Shown piece after piece: positions 1 to 12,700 of a stretch of 60,000 nucleotides of DNA. The first letter of the stretch is position 1, and every line of letters begins with the position of its first letter. The DNA lies in the NCBI GenBank assembly GCA_950295325.1, contig OX485803.1:74975554-75035553 (forward strand), given 5' to 3'. Made by a program: the position numbers and the translations under genes. This stretch comes from Polytrichum commune (taxonomy: Eukaryota > Streptophyta > Polytrichopsida > Polytrichales > Polytrichaceae). The notes below the pieces were generated by a model that was given only the letters and a program-made list of their open reading frames with translations, made no database searches and was not told the DNA's origin.

Positions 1-162
1 CATACGCACGACGCCAAATTGAATGTCGCGGCGTTCGCGAGCAGGTTTACCAGCTACATTAGACAAATAAGTTGCTCTCGCGGATTGTGGTAAGTCATAA
101 AACGTGGTCGGCCCACCGTCATCTGAGATGTCTGCGATAAGTCTCACTCGCCGTTTGGCCAT
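1..162 (-). CDS. Unidentified ORF, 5' part, runs off left edge
   Basis: An open frame starts with ATG at 162-160 and stays open for 54 codons to the window edge. The product begins MAKRRVRLIADISDDGG and is basic and hydrophilic. I do not recognise the family. A TGG-initial sequence (278-296) resembling an LTR-retrotransposon primer-binding site lies about 120 bases upstream on the same strand. This could therefore be the gag start of a retroelement whose body lies to the left. A short chance ORF is the alternative. Confidence 0.3.
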   Translation of the reverse strand, partial: MAKRRVRLIADISDDGGPTTFYDLPQSARATYLSNVAGKPARERRDIQFGVVRM

Positions 163-277
163 TTTTTCAGGATTTTCAGAAATAAGGATGTTCGTGGTGG
201 CTTGAGCCACGGTCAGAGAAGGTGAGGATGACTTCCCTTCAAAATCCTACCCGCTAAGTGGAAAACTTTAGTAGGTT

Positions 278-296
278 GGAACTCTGGCGACGACCA
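278..296 (-). other. Possible retroelement primer-binding site
   Basis: On the minus strand the sequence reads TGGTCGTCGCCAGAGTTCC. It resembles the primer-binding site of the gypsy element at 53472-53489 (TGGTGCGTCCGCCGGGAG) and precedes the ORF leaving the left edge. I could not find an LTR end in CA next to it, so this is tentative. Confidence 0.25.
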
Positions 297-924
297 CTCC
301 TATCAGCATCAAAATTGCCCCCAAGGACAATTTGGCTCACAATTAAGGTGTTTTAGCAAAATCATTATATTAGAAATAAGGAAATTTAGTGAAAAAATCA
401 TGTAGATTATGGTAGGTTGGCTAGGGGTGTTTTACCCTTGGGATAAAACTTTTAGGCAAGTCGAAATTAGAAATCGAAGGGGTAAAAGGAAAATTCCCTT
501 TACCCGAATTGGAAGTGTGAAAGTAATGCGCTAGTAAGTAGATAGGTTAAGTTAGGAACAACCAATTCAAGCAAGCAAAAGTCAAGCGGCGGCAAAAAAC
601 AAAAACCCCCTCTTCCCCTTTCAATCATCTCTCCGAATTTTCATATAGCATGGCGAAGCCCTCTAGAATTTTAATTAGAAGGAATAAAAACATTTTTATT
701 CATTCAATATACGCATAAATTAGAATTCTTATAATTATAACTCTTGAGAGAAAGTAGTATGTTTTTTAGCACACCCCTAAATAGCTGTGTCACTTCCAAT
801 CGAGTGGAGTGGATACAAAAATTATAATTTAACTCTTAGATTTTGAGTTACATTAGCCTTTTATGTTAGCTTTCCAAAAAACCTAAGATTTTTATAATAA
901 AAGTTAGGAAGCAAATATTATGTG

Positions 925-1650
925 TGTCTGAATGAAGGTGTGTCGCTTGCCTCTTAAATTATAAGCGCCGACTTTGCAAGCGTATAACTAAAAGACAAGT
1001 TATTTAGTTGCTTTGGTATTTAAGTTTATCACAGATATTGTTGTTAGTTTTTTAGAATGTGTAAGCATGCTAGAATCTTATTTGATGTGTGAACGTTATG
1101 AGTGTTTTAATGAAGATGTTGTGGATGCCTCTCAAACTACAAGTACTGACTTTACAAGTGCATAACTAAAAGAGAAATAATCTTCTTGCTTTGATATTTA
1201 AACGCATTATAGTTCTTGTTGTGAGCTTTTTAGAACATATAAGTTTGTCACAATCAGATGTAAGGAGTGAGAGTTATGAATGTTTGAATGAAGGTGTCTC
1301 AACTGCCGCCTAAAATATAAGAGCTGACTTTGTAAGCTCATATCCGCAAGAAAAAACATGCAGTTGTTTTGATATTTGTATCAATTGTAGATATAATTTT
1401 AAGGTTTCTAGAAAGTCTAAGCTTGTTGGAATCTAAGGTAACAAGAAAAAAATTTATGGATGTTTGAATTCAGGTATCCCAGCTGCCTCTTGAATTCTAA
1501 GAACTGACTTTGTAAGCTCATATCTTTAAGAAGATAGATGCAATTTCTTTCATAATTGGATGCGTTATAGTTCTTTTTGTTATCTTTCTAGATTACTTAC
1601 AATTGTTCCAATTGAAACTTGTGAGTAAAAGTTGTGGCCGTTTAAGCAAA
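925..1650. repeat. Degenerate tandem repeat, about 180 bp x 4
   Basis: Four head-to-tail units start near 928, 1105, 1282 and 1463. Each carries, in order, a 'tgaatgaaggtgt'-like start, 'tgcctcttaaa', 'ctgactttgtaagc', 'ttgctttgatattt', 'tagttcttgttgt', 'tttctagaa' and a 'gagttatgaatg'-like end. The spacing is constant at about 177-182 bp, with heavy divergence between units. The rest of 163-2815 shows no convincing gene. Confidence 0.7.
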
Positions 1651-2815
1651 GGGTGTTTATTGCCTTACAAGAAGAGCTTCGTCCATCCAAGGTTGGCGGG
1701 AACGAGTTGGTGTTGGGGGCGGCCGAGCGTTGGAGTAGGGGTAGCCAAGATGAGAGTCAATCGGTAAGCTTTTGAACCCTACACCCTTCAATTTAGGAAT
1801 GGAGGGAGTGCGGCAAAGGTAAATTCTCACCCCAACCCAACTATTCATGTAAGGCTAGGGAGGCATCACCCACCTAGCTACCAAGGGGGATTGCAACTCC
1901 CATGTGTGCGGAGCCTCTCGGTTAAGTGTTGTAGTAGTAGCTTTCCATTCATAGCTTATTCGTGTGTGGTGAAGCCGGATTAATCACCGGCATGACTCTC
2001 TGTATGTTTGTAGGTTGTAGGGTGAAAGTAATGACTCACGAAACCACTATCACGTTGTTGGCCCAAGGGTTGGAGGTGATGGCCCTAACCCTTGAAGATT
2101 GTGCAACAGGTTGAACGTACACGTTGCTTTATTCCCCGGTCCCATCAAATTGAATTTTCATGGTCAAACCGTGATAAACTAATTAATAACCAACAAAATT
2201 TGTACGACTGTTGTGGGCAAAAACCAACCGGAAACTTAACTCGGAAGATTAAAACTACCCCTCTGACGGTAAAGATCGGAGGGTGTAAATATCAATCAAC
2301 CTTCAAGAGAGCCGCACAGGGCCTTGAAGGGTTTGGGTTAGGTCGTGCACCAAATATGTAGGTGGTGATGCCATAAATTATGAACTTAGTAACATAGGCT
2401 TTGTTCAATCAACCATAAACCAAGAATGAAGGTTGAGAGGGTGGGACTTAATTAAGGTCCCCCCATTTAGATAATTTAATATATAAGAAGTAAAGAATTA
2501 GAGGTGGCCCAAGGTAAAATGTAAGGTTATTTCATTCATTAGGGTTAGGTTGCCTTGATTCCAAGGCTGGTGCGTCTGCGCGTAGACTAGGATAGATTAG
2601 GCATTAAGTTAGGGAACTTGATAATATTACCTTAGGTACTTAAAATCTAGGCACAACCTATCGGAAGGATACAACGCGATTATCAAATCCCTCCACAAAC
2701 ACAAAACACCCATTAAATATCATACCACCCGGGTTAGGCTTAGGCACTTGCCAAGGCAGGCCATCCTCACCAAAGGGCTTGTACGGTACTTTTAGGCTCC
2801 TTCGGAAGGGGGTGC

Positions 2816-4650
2816 CTAAAAGCACGACAACTCCATCGCCGTGAACAAAGGGGTATGGAACACTTTGGATGCCAAAATATGCACCACGTCAGTCGCCGGA
2901 GTCGAAGCCTCCAAGCTCAAAAGACGATTACTGCCAAATTGGACAATATCCGCCAGTCCAAAAGACAATGGCAGATGGGCCTGACCAATCTGATCCGCAG
3001 GTTCATTGTCCCGAGCTCGTAAGCTATCCACAAAATATTTTGTGGTCGAGGGCGTGGCTCGTGACACGGATTAAACACGTGTCACAGCTGCGGAACTCAC
3101 CACCTCCCCCGAGGCTCCGAACATATAATAATCCGGAGTGGAAGAACTAGGCTTAGTGCTGGAAGAAGGCGGTGAGTCAAAAATTTGGCTAGATTTGGCC
3201 AAACTTTTGAACCTCTTCTCCAATGCTCCAATCTTCGCCTCCAACGTCTTTTCTCGATCGGAAGAAGGACGTTTCTTAGAATGGAGAGCGAAGCAGTTCT
3301 CCACAACGTGACTGTTCCGACCACAATAGGAACACTTCAATTGTTGAATTAATTGTTTACCCGACGCCTTCGTCGAATCCTTAGCGGGAACAAATGATTT
3401 CCGCTTCGGAATATTTACGGTCTAGGCTTGCCTTTGCTTCGAAGGACAATCTTTTTTAGCGTGGCCCGCCTGCCCATAAGACCAACAATACAAGGTCTTG
3501 TCCGTCTCTGCCTCCGCCAATCCCGCAGCTGGAACCTTCCGGGATTTGCTAGAATCTACTAGCATGGACACCAAGTCAGTGGTGTCGTGTGGACACAAGG
3601 CACGATCATATTGTTCAACAATGGCGAAAGTGTCGCACGGGCACCATAATCCATGATGATCATGGGCAACGCTAAGTCAATAAGGCGTTTGTCAATTTTT
3701 GATAAAAATACCTTCACCAACTGGCTCTCTGCGGAAACACCTTCAGATTCCCTGGCAAACCTCGCCAATCTCGTGTACATGGTACGAGGTGTGTCCTCTT
3801 TCTCCCGTCGAAATATCTGGATCCTCTGCATCTGATATCGGCGGAAACCTTCATATTCCTCCTCCAAATGGACTTGAAATTCCTGCAAAGGATCAAAATC
3901 AGGCGGAGCCCCTAAAGAGGCTAATGCCGCCCGTATAGCCTGGGCATAACGCGAGAGTGGAAGAATTGGACTCGACGTACTCGCCACAGCGGGAGTAGAA
4001 CCCTTATATTTGGGTTCACTAGGAAAAACACCCTCCACACCCTCCACATCCACCACATATACTTCCTCCGGTACCTCCGACTTAACCTTAGGAACGGCTA
4101 TCAAACTGGAAGTTGCGCATTCTTTCAATGTGGATACGAACTCAACCCGAGTCTCCCAGTACTGCTCCACCTGGCGCAGCTCCATCCAATGAGCCTCCGT
4201 CCACTGCTCATAAATTTGGAGTGCCTTGTGCTCCAAATGTTGGGGCAGTAGCTCAAACGCATATCAGTCATTGAAACTGGTATTGCGTTGACACTTATCC
4301 CTCATCCATGTCTTGAACCGAATTTTCCAATTTTGTAGGGAAATGGTCTCCGCTCGACCGGAAAATCGGTCTTGAATGCCGCCTCGCGTAGCCTCTTCCA
4401 TCTCGTCAAAGGATCCCACCCAAAGGACGTGAGACTGAGTGGCAGTCCCCCATGCCGAAGTAGGCTGAAAAACCTCGTCGAGTAATACCACTAGTTCAAC
4501 GTCCAAGGGGTAATGCCGGAGATGGAGAATGATAATGTGGATTCCGAGTTGTAACCATAAACCCGCAATGGCTTCGGTTACTAGAGCCAATAACCTAAAC
4601 GAATATGGTGTCAAGGTAAAGGGTAAAAAGGTGAAAGACAACCTGCACAT
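2816..4650 (-). pseudogene. Decayed LTR-retrotransposon gag with two zinc knuckles
   Basis: Minus-strand frames from 4650 down encode a plant gypsy-type gag. The N-terminal capsid part (4650-4236) ends in AFELLPQHLEHKAL. It continues through RRYQMQRIQIFRREKEDTP into a capsid C-terminal region (4236-3559). A zinc knuckle near 3340-3300 reads CSYCGRNSHVVENC, a complete CX2CX4HX4C. An earlier one near 3490-3440 reads CWSYGQAGHAKKDC, where the second cysteine has become tyrosine. There is an in-frame stop at 4266-4264 and frame changes between 3559 and 3340. No protease, reverse transcriptase or integrase follows below 2816, so this is a truncated fossil. The surrounding LTRs were not identified. 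Confidence 0.75.
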
Positions 4651-7600
4651 ACAAATACCCCCAAACTTATGGTCTGATGGTCATCAATCTAGCCTCACCA
4701 TAAGGGAATACAAACACCGCCCACTTGGTGCACACACAAAGGTTCCGTCGATCATTATTCCGACCTCACCCCCACAATACCCTATCACATACTAATACAA
4801 CAAGAAATGGGGCAATGCCAGCCCGCCACGGGGAAGGTACCAAAACAAAATACAGAAAACAATGCAATTGTCAGCACTGGATCCTCTTCCCCAAACAACA
4901 CTTAAGCAAAAATAGAAATTGACCGCATCCAACCGGCACCCGCCTGCAGTTGGTGGTAAAAAATGAAGGCTCCTATTGCCATGAAAATAAAATGGTACCT
5001 ATGCACATCTCTCATCTCCCCATTACTATCTAAAAATCCCCCCTTACAACAATGCCGGGAATATGTATTGACAAACACAATTCGACCCTAATAACAAATT
5101 ATTTTAGGTCGAACGGAAATTCCACATGCCACCTAATCTCCTATGGCACGCCCTCGGAAATTTCGTGCAACACAACTCCTAAAAGAAATCCCAAGTATCT
5201 TAATATATTATAAGAGCTTTGGGTTTTCCACCTTGTGTTTTTTATTAATGAAAACAAAGTTTCCACCAAAATCCATCTTTCTCAATTCCCAAGAAATTAA
5301 CCTCTTGGATAGAAAATAAAATATTAGAAGTTGAAAGGAGACATAAAAAATTAATCAATTAAAATTAATTATAAAAATCCGGTTTTTAATTATTAAATTA
5401 AATTAACAATATGTTTTTAAAATAATAAATAAAATAAAATAAGAATGATTGTTAACATTTAACTGGTTGGATTTGCAAACATCCGAATCTCAACCGATTA
5501 CGCTAAAAATTGGGGGGGCAAATTAGCTAAAGGGGGAGGCTAATCAGTTGTTGCTTGTTGTCTTGCAGGCAGGCAGTCGCCGCGGGCAGGCATGTGACCT
5601 CCCTTTTTATCCCGTTTTTTTTTTATTATTTGTTTTTTTGTGTTTGATTCACAGATTCTTGCACTTAGAATCACAAATCCGATTCCAAAGCTCAATGTCA
5701 CGAATTCAAGCTTGAATGTGAAAAAAATAACATGAAATTCCGTGGAAAATTCAAAGATTTCTCACCACCCTTCAACTTGATGTGACATTCATAAGAAAAT
5801 ATTTTTCTTGTTGCTTCAACAATACGCAGCTTTCTCCGCTCTAAAACTCCGGAACTTTGTCGCTCCTTGCCCCCACGCGCCCCCTTGCGCGTTAAATCTC
5901 AAGAATCAAAATTAAAGAAAAAAAAAATAGAAAAATGAAGCATTCTTGCCAAGTGAGAAGGAAGAGAGTCAAACACTCATAAGAGCTCTAATATTTCTTC
6001 AAATACACACAATGAGTCAAGCTATCTCTCACTCCACCACAGAAGAATCCAAGAGTGTAAGACAGGGGAAAAGAACTCAATATTTATTGCAAACACATGC
6101 AATTTTAGCTCACACAAGCTCTCTCCACACACTCACTCACAAGACTTGACTTGGCAAGAATGCCAAGCCAAGGAGGAGGCTCCTCACTTAGGAGCCTTCC
6201 TCTCCACAACTAAGATTCGTCCATCCAAATCTAGATGAATGAAACCCAACGGATAAGGTGCGGCCATCGACGCCGCATACCGTAACAGGACATTAACAGC
6301 AAGTGATTGGCCTCTTTGGAGTAGGAAAGTGTGGGTGCAGAAAAGGTGGAGGTTGACAAGGACTTCATGGGTGCCACGGAAAAGTACAACAGGAAACCGC
6401 AGAGTTCCTTGCGAGAGCACTGCAAAGGACTTCTACATGTTGCCGCCTTACATGTGCACCAACAAGCACATCGTGCGAGATTATGCATTCAGATTGCACA
6501 CAAAAAGCATGAGTTTGATCTTTGTGGAAGACCACGAAAAGGGCTTTGTTATAATGATTCATCTGAGGAAGAAACATAAGAACTGGAACCTCTGTCATTT
6601 TCACATAGGGAGAGTTTTTGGAGATGCCCAACGGGTGCAATATTAATATCATGCACTGGACACATACACGAATGATGTGAGGGGAAAAAATGTGGGTGTA
6701 GGATAGTGAAATTCGCTGCATGAGCGATCTGTGGGTGTTGCCCTGGGCGAAAATAAACTATGTTGACGAACACGTTAGGGGAACCAAAATGTTTTCCGCT
6801 TCATAAATAAATGCCGATTTCGTGAATTGACCTTGTACCTTGCTTTTGTTGCCTGGCACATATAATTTTGTGACTCATAGTTCTTGTGTGTTGTTTTTGC
6901 ACGCAATGCATTTGTATGCATGCACCAGAAGCTCCGTGGGCACAAAAAGCCTCAGAACTCCAAACACATTTGCTCCCCCAAATTTTCGAAACCAATGGAG
7001 GAATAGGCCCCAAGAATTTACACATATCTTTGGATTAATTCTTTGAGATTGCCGAGGGCAAGAATCCTTAAAAAACCACAAATTCAAAATCCCGCAGAAT
7101 ATAATGCACAAATCAAAAGTTCTTTGACGTATATATGGGAAGTTGTCCAACATGTATATGCGAAGTTGTCCAAGTGGGGAAACGAAATCCCCACTTGGAG
7201 GCTCCAACCCAGATGGGGAACATGTCACAATCCCCACGTCTCCCATGTGGGGAAGGCCTCCGGGGCTCCTTGTGCATAGTGACACACACTTGTGCTGCAT
7301 GAATTGTATGCAAGCTACACGTTACAGTGTCAAAAATGACTAAAAATGTGTCACCAAAGTCCTCCCCTTCTACTACACCATTTATGATATTTAATGTCAC
7401 ATGCGAAATAGTGTATGTGACACTTTGAAATAGGCATCTAGTTTAGGCCCTTTGCAAATAGTGTACATGACACTAAATGCCATAAACAATGTAGTGTATG
7501 GTGATAATTGTAGATGCTAATACTGACCTAGCTTCAATGACGTATGTTCTAGGGTCAAATCATTATAAGTCTTCCATAAAATTCTCATTGGAGAGTGAAA

Positions 7601-9679
7601 GCAGATTGTATATCTAGTATAGGGGTCCTACTTCTTTCATAAACTTGATGTATTCTTTATGTAGTGGAGGCATTAATCACATTAAATTGAAAACTATAAC
7701 ACGAGTAAAGGACATGGGTATAATTTCTAGCATATGATCAATATGTATACATGTGTTTTTCTCCATAACTTTCTCGTATATAAGTAGTTTTATTTTATGA
7801 TCACCCACGCACGTCATTTAGAATTCCCATAAAGAGTCCCCGCTCGTGGGAGAAAATATGAGTGGGGGAAAGAGGGGGAGAGACAAATGAGGAAGGTTGG
7901 GGCCGAGGATGGTGAATGAGGAAGAGAAGGGGACCATAACGTTGAAACCGCGATGGAGCTCTTGTATGTGAAAAGGCATGAAGCAAAGAGGATTGGGGAG
8001 GTGGCTTAAATGGCCAGTTTACTCACTTCAAACATAATAAATCACCTAAACTCATAGAGGGGCCGGGCCTGCTTCCATGATGCACCCATATGCTTTGACT
8101 TTAACATAGTCTTAACTTTTTAGAAACTATGTATTATTGGCATACTTGAGACAAGGAGCCGACAAAATTCACATGTTATCTTGATATGAGCTAAAAGCCT
8201 TGCTCTTGTCCAAAGTGATGAACGAGCTTGCGCAAATGAGGATAAATGGCCTAGTTGGCATCATATCTTTGCCTACATTTTAAACAATTTATAAGAGATA
8301 AATATCGAATTGTAACAGTGTTGGTTATAATGTACAATGCATACCTCAATCTATTAGTTTGAGAGTTCACAATTAACTCATTTACATCTCACTTAGTTTG
8401 ATGATTATTACAATCAATCTATGAATCCATTTACTTCAAAGTTGCTTGAATAATCCATGTCATAGTGACGTTGCAACTCTTTAAACAATAATGAATGAAA
8501 CATACAGCTCATAGAGATCTGGTTTCAGTTCTTGAGAGCATGTTCAACATTGTAAGTAGATGGTCAATGATAACTTAATACTAATCCACCATATCTTGGT
8601 ATGGTGTTTCACAAAGATGCATCTTAGCATCGACTCATTGGTGATGTCTGTTGAAACACAACAAAGCCACATAAGCGACAGTGTCCAATTGGGCACCAAT
8701 TGGGGCAAGTCATTGACGCACCACTGATGTAGGTCAGATATGCATAGAGTATGATCTTATGGAAAACTCAAACACACATAAAGGTGAAATTCAACAAAGG
8801 AGTGCACATGATAATCACATCACATAGTCAAGAACCCTCTCAAGAAGCTGCACAATTATACATGAAAATTCACAGTTGCCTAATATCATGATCAGCTAGA
8901 TGTTACAGCCACAGCCAGTTATATATTTCGATTTTTTGGTATGGACAAAGTACATACTACCTGTATCTGCACATTTGGGGCTGTAAACCCCTTCTCCAGA
9001 ACCTGCTCCAAATATTGTTTATAACAAAAATTTCGGGTGTACTACCTTGATGTCCAACATGAACATTGTTCCTGGTGAAACTTTCTATCATCTGTGTTTT
9101 CACCGCATGAATATTAAATTGACTATTTACATATGCTCCTCAGTTGAAAAGATTCCTATTTCCTTACAGTGGTACCAAACTTAAGGATTCCTTGATTTGA
9201 TTCTCAAAGAAAATTTGTGGATGAAAAGTGAATCTCTATTCTGCTGCAGAAACTTGGTACAGGTCACTTGAATCATCATCATCTTTGAGTGGCTGCTGAT
9301 CCAAATATGAACACCTTAGAATCCATCTTGGCCTCCACTATTGAAGTTATTTTCCATATTCTCTTGTTTGAAAGGAAACAAGATGCAAGAAATACCAAGA
9401 GCAGTATATGTAGCAATATAACGCTAACTACACTGATATGTGCAAGTAGGTTCAATGCTTTTGCAAATAGGTTGCCTCTTTACCTGTGCAAATTACCTTA
9501 GGTCAAATCAAATCACAAAAACTTACATTTTTATCTATTCATCTGTATAGCAATCACAGTAGAAAAAACAAATTATGTATTTTGATACTGTGGTCATAAA
9601 TTTTCAGAATAGTTTGGAAGGTTGATAAATTAGTGTGGGGCAACCTAATTGCACATATCAGTGTAGGTTCTACAACTGG
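4651..9679. other. Intergenic, no gene recognised
   Basis: AT-rich DNA with only short, unconvincing open frames. It holds an A+T stretch at 5330-5460 and a strong short hairpin at 7169-7199. The 3' untranslated region of the MATE gene should lie just below 9680. I did not identify a polyadenylation signal with confidence. Confidence 0.5.
7169..7199. repeat. Perfect 12-bp hairpin
   Basis: TCCAAGTGGGGA and TCCCCACTTGGA form a perfect 12-bp stem around a 7-base loop. Related 'tgggga/tcccca' fragments recur to 7260. This may be a small transposon end or a fold-back remnant. Confidence 0.6.
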
Positions 9680-9796
9680 TTACCCCATGCAACTTGCTAG
9701 TTCACTGTGTTTAAATTCATTTACCTCTATAAGAAGAGGTGCTGTGGTCGGTAATCGTTTAGCATATGAATTTGACCGCAACAAAGCTTCTTGTGC
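9680..9796 (-). CDS. MATE exon 8 with stop
   Basis: 38 codons of hydrophilic C-terminal tail (starts AQEALLRSNSYAKRLP), then TAA at 9682-9680. The acceptor is ATTCAG|GCA. A possible donor GAG|GTAAAT lies inside, so a further downstream exon cannot be excluded, but reading through gives a natural stop. Confidence 0.75.
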   Translation of the reverse strand, partial: AQEALLRSNSYAKRLPTTAPLLIEVNEFKHSELASCMG

Positions 9797-12700
9797 CTGA
9801 ATTAAGAGAAGCCGGAAACATGGTTAACCAAGGGTCAACGCAGAACTGCTTGTTCAGTGCATGTCATTCCAGTAGACTTTTGTAATTGATTTATTCCATG
9901 TTAATTATTCATTAATTCTCCTCCTTTATGTCAAACTTCCAGAACAACTTAAAACCAGGGCTCACTAGCATAATACCTCTAAACTAGGAAATAGATCCAA
10001 ATTCTTACCAGCTTCTCCCAGTTGGCGCAGAGGATGACAATGACAAGGGCAGTTGCTTGAGTCAACAGCCCACAACCCATACCAATCCAGAGTCCCTGCA
10101 AGTTTGCAATCTCAACTCAGCACTGAAGAATCTGGCAAAATGGTAGACTCACTTAGTCCATTCCTTGAGTCCCTCAAAAAAGATAAACTAACAAGACTAG
10201 TTTGATCAAATCAAAACTTTGGAGTCAGTTATTTGTGTTTGTACCTCTCCTTCCCAATGGAAAACAAAGGCTGTAATCACAGCAACAGGCAGGCCAACAA
10301 TGTAGTAGGCACCCAAGTTGGCAAATGCACCCACTCGTTGCCATCCAATTCCTCTTACGACACCTGCCACACATGCGGGATTCAAATGCATCATGACACT
10401 AATTGAAGCCTGGACCCTTCAATTAAAGCTGGATCTAATACAACCACATAGTTATTTTTAACCAGCAATTTCAATCCTCCAGTAAAATGCTGTTACTGTT
10501 ACCTCCGTACATTAATTCCATGCTATACCTGTCATATTCCATCTCAGTGTAAGGCTATGGCAACATCTGGCTGGGGATTCGTGGCACTCACTAAAAATCA
10601 GCCATCCAAGATATCGTGGATGAAGTGGCTCCAATAAAAAAAACCCCCCTATGGGGTTGAGGGCCGATTCATTCGAATGTGACATCACTAGACTAATTCG
10701 GGGCCTTTGACTCTATTTCCGGAATCAAATTGCCCAAAAATAGCCATTTAGAGGATTCTTGTGTTTTTTTCATCCGCATGGATGATTTTTAGTGAGTGCC
10801 ACGAATCCCCGGCTGCAACATCTTCTTACATATTACATAAGGTAGACGTGTATTATACTTTTCTCTCTTAACCCACTTTTCATATGTAGATATGAAATGC
10901 GCAATTAGTGGGAGATGTTTAGCAAACCCAATTCATGCCCATAGCCATTTGCCTCAAATTTTTAAGCTCATATGAATATCTTATTCATTGTCAAAGTGAA
11001 GATTCTCATGCTCATTAAGTGGTCATATAGGTGGACCCACAATCATGTGGACTTTTGGGCCAGGAGTGGTTAGCATATTTTGACCACATAGTCCAATCTC
11101 TTTCAAACACATGTCGTTTTGTATCTTCTTAGATCCACACCTAATCACATACCACTAAAAAATAGGTGTCCATATCCTTGCTATGTTGGAATTAGGTACA
11201 TCTACCTTATATCTACTAACAACAGGTCAGTTGAGAAACTTACATATGACTTCATCACACCAAGATCCAGAGTTCAAACTTTACCAACAAAATTTAATTT
11301 TCAGTATTGAAGACCACCCAAACCTGTGTTGAGTTACTTGAATTATTTCATTCGTGGACAAACCTGAAAGAATGGCTTGGAAGCTGTATATCAGGGCAAG
11401 AACTGCAAGGTATGGCGCGATGCGGGAAACAAGGTGCACAACTTCTTCATCGTTGCTGAAGACCCAGCCCCACACATTTCTGAGGGAAAATATCAATGAG
11501 GCCATCACTGCCCCCTCCATTAACCCAAGGACCAATGAAACGCCCACCGCTGAGCGTGCTGCATTTGGTTTTCCAGCGCCCAATTCATTTGACACTCGAA
11601 CACTGCCACATACGAATCATGTCTGTCATCCTTTGAGTTTAATGGCACATAGAAACATTATTCTTTGGAGTGGTACCATCTGATTGTGTAAGCTGCACAC
11701 TCTATAAGATTTGAGGTCACTCATTTTATTTGGACACCTATATTTGAGTGGTAGATGGCACACTTGTTGTTAAGAAGGGACACTAAAAAGATACGTGTCA
11801 CGATGAGATTGGATTATATGCTGAAGACATATTAACTGTACTAGGTTCAATATTGAACACAATTGGGAGGGCCTATGTGATCGATTAAAGAATAGGAGAA
11901 TCTTCACTCTGGCCTCCTATACCTTTTGCATGATTCCTTCTCCAATTATGAAACTTCTCATATTACAATCTTTGTTATCCAACTTCTCATACTACAATTT
12001 CTAACTGGATAAGGGCCGGTTTAGACTTGGAGTCAAGGCTCAAAAATGGGTTGGGGTGAAAGAAATCCACTCCTCTCATTGGTAGAGAGGCTGGGACTCG
12101 CCTCTTCAAGTTTACACCATGAGTTGGGGCCAATTAACAAATAAATTATTTTATTCATCATGACAATGGCCTCAAGCCTTGGAAAAGAGAGCTCCCAACC
12201 TTGTGGACTCTTTCCCTCTAGTTGAGGCCATTGTCATAGCTTTTATTTGCTTGCAGTAGTTTATTCTTTGAGCATTGAATAGGAGGGGAGACATTCTAAA
12301 TTCATTATACTTTAATCATTATCCATAGAATAGTTCATGAGTACGTTGGAACCTCTCAAAACTCTCTCATAATTGCAACCTCCAAATGGCCCCAACCCCA
12401 CCTAAATAGGTTTACACATGAAAGCAATGAATGAAGTTCGGTTACTTTCTTATTAATGACCTTGGGGGCCCATTTGCATGCCACATGGGACATATTGGCC
12501 TTCATTCACAATGGCCTTGACCCCAAGTCTAAACAGGCCCTAAGACTATCTATTCCCAAGCCAATCCAACAATCATAGATATTTTGGAGTTTGAAGGGTC
12601 CACAATAGGGCCAGATTCCTTAGTAGCCTACCTCCCTCAACAAAGATGGCATCATCTCAGACTTCTTTGGGCAGTAAATATTTTCCACTAAATATAAATG

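Noticed and set aside
2569-2585. TGGTGCGTCTGCGCG resembling the gypsy primer-binding site
   Set aside because: It is on the plus strand, no LTR end adjoins it, and the nearby gag is on the minus strand. Chance similarity.
6184-6420. 78-codon minus-strand frame near 6.2-6.4 kb
   Set aside because: No recognisable family, overlapping frames of equal quality, and no splice context. Not supported as a gene.
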